From Planktothrix rubescens CCAP 1459/22 (GTDB lineage: Bacteria; Cyanobacteriota; Cyanobacteriia; Cyanobacteriales; Microcoleaceae), in the NCBI GenBank assembly GCA_904830895.1, contig LR882958.1:2846001-2910000 (forward strand): 64,000 nt of DNA, written 5' to 3'. A program made the translations under genes and the position numbers. The number at the start of each line of letters is the position of its first letter. Position 1 is the first letter of the stretch. This document shows positions 1 to 8,373 of the stretch, one piece after another. Under the pieces are notes generated by a model that worked only from the letters and a program-made list of their open reading frames with translations, had not been told where the DNA came from and did not search any database.

Positions 1-420
1 CTGTTTAAAGGCGACCACCCTAGTATTGCATTAAGCCTGAATAATTTAGCAGCACTCTACGACTCCCAAGGCAAGCTGAGTCAAGCTGAACCTTTATACC
101 AGCAAGCCTTAGCCATGCGGCAACGACTGTTTGAAGGCGACCACCCTGACATTGCACAAAGCCTGAATAATTTAGCAGCACTCTACGACTCCCAAGGCAA
201 GCTGAGTCAAGCTGAACCTTTATACCAGCAAGCCTTAGCCATGTTGCAACGACTGTTTGAAGGCGACCACCCTGACGTTGCACAAAGCCTGAATAATTTA
301 GCAGCACTCTACCATTCCCAAGGCAAGATGAGTCAAGCTGAACCTTTACTACAGCAAGCCTTAGCCATATTGCAACGACTGTTTGAAGGTGACCACCCTA
401 ATATTGTATTAAGTCTGAAT
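1..420 (+). repeat. 126-bp tandem coding repeats (TPR units)
   Basis: Near-identical copies of a 126-bp unit begin at about 1, 127, 253 and 379, each opening with CTGTTT(A/G)AAGG. Copies differ by only a few bases, much closer than protein selection alone would require. This suggests recent duplication or homogenisation by recombination. The array probably continues upstream of the window. Confidence 0.85.
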
Positions 421-768
421 AATTTAGCAATCTTATTGATTAAAAGCGATCGCCCAACAGAAGCTTTAGCATTAATGCAGCAAGCGATCGCAATGGATGA
501 TCGCCTTTTGCGTGCCAGTTTTGCCTATAGTTCAGAACGCGATCGCCTCATTTATATCGACAATATTAGATATCGGTTTGATCACTTTCTTTCTCTAATT
601 TCAACTTATTTTTCCGACTCTCCTGAAGTTGTAAAAATCGCTTTAGATGTTGTTCTTCAACGTAAATGTATCACCGCCACTGCCTTAGCTGCGTTTAATT
701 TTGCCATTTATAGTGAACGCTATTCCCACCTGCAACCAGAATTTCAACGGTTACGATCCTTGCGATAA
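1..768 (+). CDS. TPR-repeat N-terminal part of a TPR-CHAT protein (5' end outside window, ends at an in-frame stop)
   Basis: The frame is open from base 1, so the true start lies upstream. It encodes kinesin-light-chain-type TPR units of 42 residues (pattern LNNLAALYxSQGKxSQAEPL), followed by the linker usually found just before a CHAT domain (ASFAYSSERDRLIYID). The frame stops at TAA 766-768, and the next gene continues in the same frame after only five codons. In the usual family architecture TPRs and CHAT form one polypeptide, so this is best read as the front half of a gene interrupted by a nonsense change. TPRs mediate protein binding. Whether the truncated product is made is unknown. 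Confidence 0.8.
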   Translation: MFKGDHPSIALSLNNLAALYDSQGKLSQAEPLYQQALAMRQRLFEGDHPDIAQSLNNLAALYDSQGKLSQAEPLYQQALAMLQRLFEGDHPDVAQSLNNLAALYHSQGKMSQAEPLLQQALAILQRLFEGDHPNIVLSLNNLAILLIKSDRPTEALALMQQAIAMDDRLLRASFAYSSERDRLIYIDNIRYRFDHFLSLISTYFSDSPEVVKIALDVVLQRKCITATALAAFNFAIYSERYSHLQPEFQRLRSLR

Positions 769-783
769 CAGTTAACCCATCTA

Positions 784-2709
784 ATGTTTGATCCGCCTTT
801 TATCCAACCCCAAGAACCCCAAGAACAGTATCGCCTCCGCCGCCGTGAACATCAAAAATTAGTCACAGAATTACAACAGGAATGTGAACAAATCGAAAAA
901 CAACTCGCTTCCCAAGTGCCAGAAATTCAACTCCAAGACCAAGAAACCGATAGACGGGCGGTAGCGTTGGCATTACCCGAAGGTTCTGCATTAGTGGAGT
1001 TTGTGCGGTTTGATGTCTGTGATTTTAAAGCCGAAAAATTGCAACCTGCTCAATATTTGGCGTTTGTTTTACCTGCTCAACAACCCGATGCAGTGCAGAT
1101 GATTTTATTAGGAGATGCGGAACCCATTGAACGGTTAATTAAGGTATTTCGAGAAACGATATCTGAACTGAGATTAAAAGATTTAGGGGTACGCCAAAAA
1201 GCAAAACCTCCTCAACAGAAATCTTATCAAGAAGCGGGGATGAAATTACGAGAGGCGATTTATAATCCTATTTTAGAACAGGTGAATTTAGCCGAATATT
1301 CCCATTTAATTATTGCCCCAGATTATGAATTATGTATCGTTCCCTTTGGGATTTTACCAGAGGAGGGGCGGCTATTAATTGATCGTTATCAAATTAGTTA
1401 TTTGAGTACGGGGCGAGATATTCTCCGGGGAACTATTGAAACAGAACGCCCTGCATCTCCTCCTTTTATTATGGCTGATCCTGACTTTAACTTATCTCGT
1501 AGTGAGGGCTTCAGCCCTCAGAAAAGCCCTGAAGGGCTTACTACGAATGGGGATGAAAGCCCTGAAGGGCTTACTACGAATGATGTGATTAAACGCTTGG
1601 GTGGGGAATATTTTGATCCGCTTCCAGAAACGGGAATATTAGCGGAAACTGTAGCCCAAAAATTAGGCGTTAAACCCTATTTGCAACAACAAGCTTTAGA
1701 ACCTTTGTTCGGTCGAGTGAATTGTCCTAATATTTTGTTAATTGCTACTCACGGTTATTTTAACTCTGGGGATAATCCCTATTTTAAGTTAATTGAATCG
1801 CTGTTACAGTGTCCCCAGGGAGAGGAACAGGAAATTTTACAAAATCACCCCAATTTGTTAAATCAAACGCTGATTAATTGCCTAGAAACGGTTATTGATA
1901 GTGTGAATAAACAAGGAGAGACAAATAAAGCCACTTGGTTACAGAATTTGATTCCTATTGTTCAGATCATGGTTGATCAAACCCTGAAGTTGACCCCCCC
2001 TAGCCCCCCATTATCAAGGGAGGGGATCGGAGGTTCTTTGATTTCTAATTCTACTTATTCTACTTCTACACAGCTAATAGCAAATTCTAGTTCCCCCCAT
2101 TACCAAGGGGGGGTTAGGGGGGGTAGCGATCGCTTTTCTACTCCTACTATTGATAACTCTCTCATGCGTTCTGGTTTAGCCTTAGCAGGGGCAAATACTT
2201 GGAAAATTGGCGGAGATTTACCCCCCGAAGCTGGGAAAGGATTTTTATTCGCCCAAGATGTCGCCGTATTAGATTTATGGGCAAATGAATTAACAATATT
2301 AATTGCTTGTGAAAGTGGGTTAGGAGATGTTAAAATTGGTGAGGGAGTATTAGGATTACGTCGAGCATTTGCCGTCTCCGGTTGCAAAACTTTAGTCATG
2401 AGTTTATGGTCTGTTCCGACGAGATCCAGTATTTTATTAATGGATAAATTCTTAGATTTATTAAAATCCGGTTATGGTCGGTATGATGCTTTAATTAGAG
2501 CTCAAGAGTATATTCGTTCTGTTAAAATTGAAGAATTACAACAATTTCCCATCGGTGAAGAAATCCTAGCAGAATTAGTTGAACTCAGATCATTAACATT
2601 AGATGATATTAAAAATTCTCCTAATTTTCAACCATTAGCTCATCCCTGTTTTTGGGCGGCTTGGGTTTGTCAAGGAAACACAAATCCATTCCCTCCAGGG
2701 ATATTATAG
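784..2709 (+). CDS. CHAT domain protein (caspase-like protease fold)
   Basis: The 641-residue frame has the CHAT (Caspase HetF Associated with TPRs) signature: the predicted catalytic His is His323 in IATHGYF and the catalytic Cys is Cys509 in IACESGLGD, followed by the usual block GEGVLGLRRAF and LVMSLWSV. CHAT proteins are clan CD proteases that act in signalling, proteolytic activation or regulated cell death in bacteria. It shares the frame of the preceding TPR segment across a single TAA. ATG 784 lacks a clear ribosome binding site, so independent translation is doubtful. The region between His and Cys carries two low-complexity inserts derived from dispersed DNA repeats (about residues 245-270 and 402-455). 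Confidence 0.85.
   Translation: MFDPPFIQPQEPQEQYRLRRREHQKLVTELQQECEQIEKQLASQVPEIQLQDQETDRRAVALALPEGSALVEFVRFDVCDFKAEKLQPAQYLAFVLPAQQPDAVQMILLGDAEPIERLIKVFRETISELRLKDLGVRQKAKPPQQKSYQEAGMKLREAIYNPILEQVNLAEYSHLIIAPDYELCIVPFGILPEEGRLLIDRYQISYLSTGRDILRGTIETERPASPPFIMADPDFNLSRSEGFSPQKSPEGLTTNGDESPEGLTTNDVIKRLGGEYFDPLPETGILAETVAQKLGVKPYLQQQALEPLFGRVNCPNILLIATHGYFNSGDNPYFKLIESLLQCPQGEEQEILQNHPNLLNQTLINCLETVIDSVNKQGETNKATWLQNLIPIVQIMVDQTLKLTPPSPPLSREGIGGSLISNSTYSTSTQLIANSSSPHYQGGVRGGSDRFSTPTIDNSLMRSGLALAGANTWKIGGDLPPEAGKGFLFAQDVAVLDLWANELTILIACESGLGDVKIGEGVLGLRRAFAVSGCKTLVMSLWSVPTRSSILLMDKFLDLLKSGYGRYDALIRAQEYIRSVKIEELQQFPIGEEILAELVELRSLTLDDIKNSPNFQPLAHPCFWAAWVCQGNTNPFPPGIL
1523..1582 (+). repeat. In-frame double copy of a dispersed palindromic repeat inside the CHAT gene
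   Basis: Two copies of a 27-bp unit containing AGCCCTGAAGGGCTTACTAC lie at 1523-1549 and 1556-1582, exactly 33 bp (11 codons) apart. The same 20 bases occur in reverse complement in the intergenic repeat near 16099-16118. Each unit holds the hairpin AAGCCCT-GA-AGGGCTT. They are translated as KSPEGLTTN/ESPEGLTTN without breaking the frame. Confidence 0.8.
1990..2128 (+). repeat. C/G-rich inverted repeat pair inside the CHAT gene
   Basis: A segment starting ACCCCCCCTAGCCCCCCATT near 1992 and its approximate inverse ending GGGGGGTTAGGGGGGG near 2127 flank about 70 bp. The same CCCCCCTAGCCCCCC motif belongs to dispersed intergenic repeats at 35250-35268 and 41771-41798. Here it is translated as a proline/glycine/serine-rich loop between the CHAT His and Cys. 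Confidence 0.65.
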
Positions 2710-2828
2710 CCGAATATAAATTATATTTTAAAGATAATGGTTTTATTGATGTTTTTCTGTTATAATAAACATAACCTGTGGAAACGTGAAATTTTGCGTC
2801 TCTCCTCAATAACTAATTTAAAATACTA

Positions 2829-3434
2829 ATGCCTCTTAATTCTAATCCCCATAAATCTAATCCAGTTTTGACAACATTCGTTTCTGTCTTAGGTTTAGGT
2901 TTAACCTTGATTAATAGCCCTCTAGCTATTGGTGAAATTGTTAATCCTACCTTAATAGCTAGTCAACCTCAAGCAGCAACGGTAACGGGGAAAGATGGTC
3001 AATATATCGCTAAAATTGTTGTTAATAGTTCTGCGGATAAAACTTGGAAAGTCTTAACAGATTATAACAATTTTTATCAATTTTTGCCGAATGTTATCAG
3101 CAGTAAAGTCTTAAAAACTCAAGGAAATCAGAAAATATTTGAACAAATTTATCAAGTTCAAGCCCTTATTTTTAAACAACAAACTAGAGTTCGGATCGCT
3201 AGTACGGAAACCTATCCCAAAGAAATTGATTTTAAGCTGGTTGATGGGGACTTAAAGGCATTACAAGGAAGTTGGAAAATTCAACCAATTTCGGCTCAAC
3301 AAATTTTAATTGAGCATCAAGTTAAGGTTGACCCGGGTTCTACTCCAAGTCTATCTTTGTTTTATAGTATCTATGAAAATAGCTTAAAACAAACCCTAGA
3401 AGCAATTAAAAAAGAAACTGAACATCGAAATTAG
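2829..3434 (+). CDS. SRPBCC (START/polyketide-cyclase-like) family protein
   Basis: The 201-residue protein has a hydrophobic N-terminal segment (about residues 14-35) resembling a signal peptide or anchor, followed by an SRPBCC domain with the characteristic opening VNSSADKTWKVLTDYNNFYQFLPNV and a later EHQVKVDP strand. This fold is a deep lipid- or ligand-binding cup. Cyanobacterial relatives are annotated as cyclase/dehydrase or COQ10-like, mostly without experimental function. It stands alone after the CHAT gene and converges on the PilT-type gene. A TATAAT-like hexamer at 2761-2766 may be its -10 box. The ligand cannot be told from the sequence. Confidence 0.75.
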   Translation: MPLNSNPHKSNPVLTTFVSVLGLGLTLINSPLAIGEIVNPTLIASQPQAATVTGKDGQYIAKIVVNSSADKTWKVLTDYNNFYQFLPNVISSKVLKTQGNQKIFEQIYQVQALIFKQQTRVRIASTETYPKEIDFKLVDGDLKALQGSWKIQPISAQQILIEHQVKVDPGSTPSLSLFYSIYENSLKQTLEAIKKETEHRN

Positions 3435-3463
3435 TGAAAATTTGACACTCAGACTTGAGGATT

Positions 3464-4702
3464 CTAACTAAAGGGGGATTTACCTTCTTTAAACTGGCGG
3501 GTGATACCCCCAGCGTCGATCCCAGCAATACGGAAGCGACGGTCTAAGTCCGTGGCGTCGGGAGAGGTTTTTTCGGCTTCTTCCATGGTGACTCGGGCAG
3601 CAATTACCTGTTCAAATAGGGCTTGGTTAATCAGTTGCATTCCTTCATAGGTATCGGATTCCATTAACTGTAGGGCGCTTTCCTCATCGCCTTTGAGCAG
3701 ATAATCTCGCATGGCTGGGGTATTAACTAAAACATCGTGAACCGCCGTCCGTTTATTATCCACGGTGGGAACTAATAATTGAGCAATCACCGCCACTAAG
3801 GAATCACAAATCTGAATCCGTACCGCCGGCTGTTCGTCTACATTAAACAGGTTTAACAGACGATTAACCGCATTTAAAGCGTTGCGGGTATGGAGAGTTC
3901 CTAAAACTAAGTGACCCGTTTGAGAGGCTTGTAAAGCGGTATTAACAGTGGTGCGATCGCGCATTTCCCCAATTAAAATCACATCGGGATCTTCCCTCAA
4001 AACTGCGCGTAATGCGTTATTAAATTCTAAGGTATGTAACCCCACTTCCCGTTGACTAATTAAACACATTTTTGAGGGGTGAACAAATTCAATCGGGTCT
4101 TCAATTGTGACAATATGTTTTTTAGCTGTTTCATTCAAGTGACGAATCATCGCCGCTAGGGTCGAAGATTTCCCTGAACCCGTTGGCCCTGTAATTAAGA
4201 TTAAACCCTGGGGAGAAGCAATAATATTTTTCAGAACTTGAGGTAATCCTAATTCATCAATAGAGGGAATTTGCAGATGAATTAAACGTAAAACCATCGC
4301 GCCTCCGGTCAGGGAATCAAAACAATTCACCCGACAGCGCACCAACCCCGGATAAAATACGGCTGTGTCTAGTTCCTTTGTGTCCGCGAACTGTTTGCGC
4401 TGATGGGGAGTCAGAACCTCATCCAAATAATGTTCAAATAGTTCAGGAGTGACCTTAGCTTGATCCTTGGCTCTAGTCATTTGACCCTGAATCCTAAATC
4501 GAGGCGTATGTCCGACCCGAATATGAATATCTGAGGCTTTTTTGCTATAAGCATCTTTAACCATCATTTTGATCGAAGATGCAGGATTGATAGCCACGGA
4601 TGAAGGCTCCAATGCACTAGGAGGTGGAGGCATTTTGGGGGCGGGCTTGGGGGAAGCGGAATGGGTCATGGTTATTTGGCTGACTTCAACACAGTTTGGC
4701 AT
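3464..4702 (-). CDS. pilT: Type IV pilus retraction ATPase PilT family
   Basis: This 412-residue AAA-type secretion ATPase has Walker A GPTGSGKS at about residues 172-179, the Asp box TIEDPIEFVH, Walker B DVILIGEMRD (about 240-249) and His box GHLVLGTLHT (about 263-272). The N-terminal domain begins KASDIHIRVG, the PilT pattern. It powers pilus retraction at the inner face of the membrane, needed for twitching and DNA uptake. A proline-rich N-terminal tail of about 45 residues and the C-terminal block SPDATDLDRRFRIAGI resemble the second PilT paralogue of cyanobacteria (PilT2-like; inference). A second start exists at Met12 (4669). No other pilus gene is adjacent. Confidence 0.9.
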   Translation of the reverse strand: MPNCVEVSQITMTHSASPKPAPKMPPPPSALEPSSVAINPASSIKMMVKDAYSKKASDIHIRVGHTPRFRIQGQMTRAKDQAKVTPELFEHYLDEVLTPHQRKQFADTKELDTAVFYPGLVRCRVNCFDSLTGGAMVLRLIHLQIPSIDELGLPQVLKNIIASPQGLILITGPTGSGKSSTLAAMIRHLNETAKKHIVTIEDPIEFVHPSKMCLISQREVGLHTLEFNNALRAVLREDPDVILIGEMRDRTTVNTALQASQTGHLVLGTLHTRNALNAVNRLLNLFNVDEQPAVRIQICDSLVAVIAQLLVPTVDNKRTAVHDVLVNTPAMRDYLLKGDEESALQLMESDTYEGMQLINQALFEQVIAARVTMEEAEKTSPDATDLDRRFRIAGIDAGGITRQFKEGKSPFS

Positions 4703-4719
4703 TAAGTGAATTATAAAGA

Positions 4720-4827
4720 ATATATAGCAATCCTATTTGAGTTGTCATATTTTTTCAAATTTAACCCTGACGGTAGGGGTAATTCATGAATTACCCCTAC
4801 CGCGATTGATTTAGGATTGCTATATAT
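4720..4827. repeat. MITE-like element with 16-bp perfect terminal inverted repeats and an internal 28-bp palindrome
   Basis: ATATATAGCAATCCTA at 4720-4735 is the exact reverse complement of 4812-4827. Inside lies a perfect palindrome at 4773-4800 (half-site GTAGGGGTAATTCA) that recurs at 33772-33799. Part of the terminal sequence recurs inverted near 36768-36790 (CTCAAATAGGATTGCTATAT). It is noncoding and sits between the divergent pilT and DUF58 genes. Confidence 0.75.
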
Positions 4828-4897
4828 CTCCCCTGTCGGCTTTGTAAAAATTTTGTAACCCAACCCTAATCTCCTTTGTCCTCAATTACTTTTGATC

Positions 4898-6079
4898 ATG
4901 AAAAAAAATCGGTTTAAATTACAACGTTGGTTAGAATCTCATGCGGTAACTCCTGATTATAGTGGTGGATTACTGATCGGATTATCTATATTTTTCTTTG
5001 GCTCCGCTACTAATACCATGGCGGGATGGTTATATGTGATTAGTGGAATTAGTTTTGCTTTATTAGCGATCGCCGCAATTTTACCCCAACGTTCCCTATC
5101 AGCCCTAAACATTAAACGAGAAACCATTCACCCCGTGAGTGTGGGAGATGATTTAACCCTGGAATTAACGATTGAAAATTCTAGCCATCAAGCGAGAACG
5201 CTGATTCAAGTTCAGGATTTATTACCCCCCAATTTAGGAAAATCTACCACAGTTATTGAACATTTACCTCCCCATGAATCTCGTCCTTATGTAACTTATA
5301 TTCCCACCCAGAAACGCGGAATTTATCATTGGCTGGGAGTGCAATTAAGAACCGCCACACCCCTAGGATTATTCTGGTGTAGTCGGGAACGAGAAGCCCC
5401 AGCAACGGCAATTGTTTATCCGTTAGTTTTGCCCTTAACCACCTGTCCTATAATTGATGAAATGGGACAGGATTATAACCCGAATGTCTATGAAAATCGT
5501 CAATTTCAAATGGCAACCGAAGGCATTACCCGCACCTTAAGACCCTATCGTTATGGTGATGCTACCCGTTTAATTCATTGGCGTTCTAGTGCGCGTTATG
5601 GAGAATTACGGGTCAGGGAATTGGAAACTTCTAATGGCGGTCAAGAAGTTATTATTGGTTTAGATAGTAGTTTTTTCTGGCAACCCGATGATTTTGAACA
5701 AGCTGTAATTGCCGCCGCTTCTTTATATTTTTATGCGTCTCACAGTCAATTAAATGTGCAGTTATGGACGGCAAAAACTGGACTGGTTTCTGGTAATCGA
5801 GTGGTTCTGTATACCTTAGCAGATGTTCAGTATGGGGAAGATAGAGTTATAGAAAATTTCCCTAACTTGCCGATAATTTGGTTAACTCAAAATCCTGAAT
5901 CTTTAGAAAAATTGCCCAGGGCAAGTCGTTGGTTGCTTTGGCCAAATTCTTCTGCCCCATTGCCTCAGAAAAAAAACGATAACCCCGGCCAAAAGTTAGC
6001 TAATTTGGGATTAGAAATTATTCCCGATCAACCTCTAAAATCTCAACTGCAATCTTCCTTGAGAAAATCAAATTTTTAG
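4898..6079 (+). CDS. DUF58 domain protein
   Basis: The 393-residue protein has two N-terminal hydrophobic segments (about residues 20-60), a beta-rich middle with LTLELTIENSSHQARTLIQV, and the DUF58 signature YRYGDATRLIHWRSSAR at about 220, followed by a vWA-like tail. DUF58 proteins commonly partner with MoxR ATPases and transglutaminase-like proteins, but none is adjacent here. ATG 4898 is preferred over the in-frame TTG at 4892. It may be a membrane-linked assembly factor; its function is not established. Confidence 0.85.
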   Translation: MKKNRFKLQRWLESHAVTPDYSGGLLIGLSIFFFGSATNTMAGWLYVISGISFALLAIAAILPQRSLSALNIKRETIHPVSVGDDLTLELTIENSSHQARTLIQVQDLLPPNLGKSTTVIEHLPPHESRPYVTYIPTQKRGIYHWLGVQLRTATPLGLFWCSREREAPATAIVYPLVLPLTTCPIIDEMGQDYNPNVYENRQFQMATEGITRTLRPYRYGDATRLIHWRSSARYGELRVRELETSNGGQEVIIGLDSSFFWQPDDFEQAVIAAASLYFYASHSQLNVQLWTAKTGLVSGNRVVLYTLADVQYGEDRVIENFPNLPIIWLTQNPESLEKLPRASRWLLWPNSSAPLPQKKNDNPGQKLANLGLEIIPDQPLKSQLQSSLRKSNF

Positions 6080-6149
6080 TCTATTAATCAGGATGAATTA
6101 ATTTTTTTTTCTGTAATTTCATTGATCCTGTATCCTGTTATTTTCCAAA

Positions 6150-6177
6150 TTGACACCCCTTGCGGTAGAATTAAAAT
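6150..6177 (+). promoter_or_regulatory. Predicted sigma-70-type promoter of ftrC
   Basis: TTGACA at 6150-6155 is followed after 16 bp by TAAAAT at 6172-6177, about 30 bp ahead of the ftrC start. This is a near-consensus housekeeping promoter judged by eye. An overlapping TAGTAT is a possible alternative -10. Confidence 0.5.
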
Positions 6178-6207
6178 AGTATTGTTATACAAATTACACG
6201 CCGATCC

Positions 6208-6570
6208 ATGACCCCAGAAACTAACGATAAATTATCCACTCAAAAGAGCTTAATGGCGATGAAGCAGTTCTCCGAACAGTATGCCGTACGCACGGGAACT
6301 TACTTCTGCGCCGATCCTTCGGTAACTGCTGTGGTAATTGAAGGTTTAGCTAAACATAAAGATGAGTTGGGGGCGCCTCTTTGTCCCTGTCGTCATTATG
6401 AAGATAAGGAGGCTGAAGTTAAAAATACCTTTTGGAATTGTCCATGTGTTCCCATGCGAGAACGCAAGGAATGTCATTGTATGTTATTCCTAACCTCTGA
6501 TAATGATTTTGCTGGAGATCAACAAAAAATTTCCCTAGAAGAAATTGAAAAAGTTCGCTCCACCTTGTAA
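6208..6570 (+). CDS. ftrC: Ferredoxin-thioredoxin reductase, catalytic (beta) chain
   Basis: The 120-residue protein has the exact FTR cysteine pattern CPC (59-61), CPC (78-80) and CHC (89-91), spaced X16 and X8. These ligate the 4Fe-4S cluster and form the redox disulfide that passes photosynthetic electrons from ferredoxin to thioredoxin. The length matches the family. The variable chain (ftrV) is not adjacent, as is common in cyanobacteria. It is monocistronic, with a good promoter directly upstream. Confidence 0.97.
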   Translation: MTPETNDKLSTQKSLMAMKQFSEQYAVRTGTYFCADPSVTAVVIEGLAKHKDELGAPLCPCRHYEDKEAEVKNTFWNCPCVPMRERKECHCMLFLTSDNDFAGDQQKISLEEIEKVRSTL

Positions 6571-6668
6571 TAATTTTATCTAGTTTTGGTGTTAGGTCTT
6601 TGATTGTAGGGGGGATAGAGTTAGTAAATTCTGACTCATATCTAGTTTTAGGTTAGGAGTTTAAATCC

Positions 6669-7082
6669 ATGCAAGAGGAAATTCCCAAGGCGTTTTGGCA
6701 AGGAGTTGAAGAATTTAATCAACAACAATTCTATGCTTGTCACGACACTTTAGAGGCTTTGTGGATGGAAGCACCACAACTGGAGAAAAAATTCTATCAA
6801 GGAGTTTTACAAATCGCTGTCGGGTTGTATCATTTAAGCCAAAAAAATTGGAAAGGATCTGTTATTTTGATGGGGGAAGGATTGGCAAAGCTAGACTATT
6901 ATTATCCTGATTATAGTGGGATTGATGTAGAACAGTTGATGGATGAAACAAGCCAACTTTTAAAAGCATTACAAATAGCTGGATCTGAAAAAGTAGAGGA
7001 GTTTTTACCCTTGATAGAGCCTCAAGGTATTGTCCAGGGTTTGAAATTACCGAAAATTCAAAAAATTAGACATAGGGAATAG
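6669..7082 (+). CDS. DUF309 family protein
   Basis: The 137-residue helical protein carries the DUF309 core: FWQGVEEFNQQQFYACHDTLEALW and FYQGVLQIAVGLYHLSQKNW. The conserved HD(T/V)LE and QG motifs suggest a metal- or ligand-binding helical bundle, but no function is established. It lies about 100 bp after ftrC in the same direction and could be co-transcribed. Confidence 0.85.
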   Translation: MQEEIPKAFWQGVEEFNQQQFYACHDTLEALWMEAPQLEKKFYQGVLQIAVGLYHLSQKNWKGSVILMGEGLAKLDYYYPDYSGIDVEQLMDETSQLLKALQIAGSEKVEEFLPLIEPQGIVQGLKLPKIQKIRHRE

Positions 7083-7083
7083 G

Positions 7084-7170
7084 GATCACGGATTTAACAG
7101 GATTTCACGGATTTCACGGATTTTAATCTGTGTTAATTTGCGTAATTCTATTGAATCCGTGATCGATAAT
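7084..7170 (+). repeat. Degenerate tandem and inverted repeat (ATCACGGATTT family)
   Basis: ATCACGGATTT, then repeated TTTCACGGA(TTT) units, end in the inverse AATCCGTGATCG, all in the gap between DUF309 and ddl. This resembles the dispersed short repeats found in many cyanobacterial intergenic regions. The following bases up to 7237 contain ACTGATAACTGA-type short repeats. No gene is seen. Confidence 0.5.
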
Positions 7171-7237
7171 GGGTTAATAAATCAACTATTAACTCTTAAA
7201 CTGATAACTGATAACTGTTTACTGATCACTGATTCCG

Positions 7238-8317
7238 ATGGCTATGACTAAATTACGGGTGGGATTATTATTTGGTGGGTGTTCTGGTGAACATGAAGTT
7301 TCGATTAGTTCTGCTAGAGCGATCGCCAAAGCCTTAACAACTGGTGAAAATACAACTCGATACGAACTGATACTCGTATATATTCAAAAAAATGGGGTTT
7401 GGAAAGATAGCGATATTGCTCAACAGGTTTTAGAGTCAGGAAAACCTCTATTAATTACCGATGAAGCTCAACGTCGCGATCGCATTCCTCAAGATATTAA
7501 TTTATCAGAAATTGACCTTTGGTTTCCGATTTTACACGGCCCCAATGGAGAGGATGGAACTATTCAAGGGTTATTAACTTTAATGCAGGTTCCCTTTGTG
7601 GGGTCTGGGGTATTGGGTTCGGCGATTGGGATGGATAAAATTGCGATGAAAATGGCATTTTCTCAAGCGGGTTTACCTCAAGTTAAATATAAACTGGTGA
7701 TGCGATCGCAAATTTATTCAAACCCCTGTATTTTCCCAAAATTATGTGATGAATTAGAAGCGGAATTAGGTTATCCGTGTTTTGTGAAACCTGCTAATTT
7801 AGGTTCATCCGTTGGCATTTCTAAAGTCAGAAATCGTCAAGAATTAGAAACTGCTTTAGATAACGCAGCCAGTTATGATCGACGGATTATTGTAGAAGCG
7901 GGAGTCATTGCTAGGGAAGTAGAATGTGCCGTATTAGGAACAGATAGACCCAAGGCTTCTGTAGTTGGAGAAATTACCTTTAATAGTGATTTCTACGATT
8001 ATGAAACCAAATATACCGAAGGCAAAGCCGATCTATTTATCCCAGCAAAAATTAGCGATGAAATTGCTAATAAAATTAAAGAAATGGCTGTTGAAGCATT
8101 TTTAGCCGTCGATGCAGCCGGGTTAGGACGGGTTGACTTTTTCTATGTGGAAAAAACTGGAGAAATTTTAATTAATGAAATTAATACTCTCCCTGGTTTT
8201 ACGGCTACGAGTATGTATCCTCAACTGTGGGCTGCAACGGGGGTTTCTTTCCCTGAATTGGTGCATCAATTAATCCAATTTGCCTTAGAAAGACATTCAG
8301 AAATTAAACGGGATTAA
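7238..8317 (+). CDS. ddl: D-alanine--D-alanine ligase
   Basis: The 359-residue ATP-grasp enzyme joins two D-alanines with ATP hydrolysis for peptidoglycan precursors in the cytoplasm. Family blocks are clear: [14 protein letters not shown] near the N terminus, [32 protein letters not shown], and the metal-binding end GRVDFF...[17 protein letters not shown]. The length is normal. A second ATG two codons in is also possible. No cell-wall genes are adjacent. Confidence 0.96.
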   Translation: MAMTKLRVGLLFGGCSGEHEVSISSARAIAKALTTGENTTRYELILVYIQKNGVWKDSDIAQQVLESGKPLLITDEAQRRDRIPQDINLSEIDLWFPILHGPNGEDGTIQGLLTLMQVPFVGSGVLGSAIGMDKIAMKMAFSQAGLPQVKYKLVMRSQIYSNPCIFPKLCDELEAELGYPCFVKPANLGSSVGISKVRNRQELETALDNAASYDRRIIVEAGVIAREVECAVLGTDRPKASVVGEITFNSDFYDYETKYTEGKADLFIPAKISDEIANKIKEMAVEAFLAVDAAGLGRVDFFYVEKTGEILINEINTLPGFTATSMYPQLWAATGVSFPELVHQLIQFALERHSEIKRD

Positions 8318-8373
8318 AACTAAAACTAGGAGAAAAACAGACCTCTTAATTCCCTATTCCCTATTCCCTTAAA

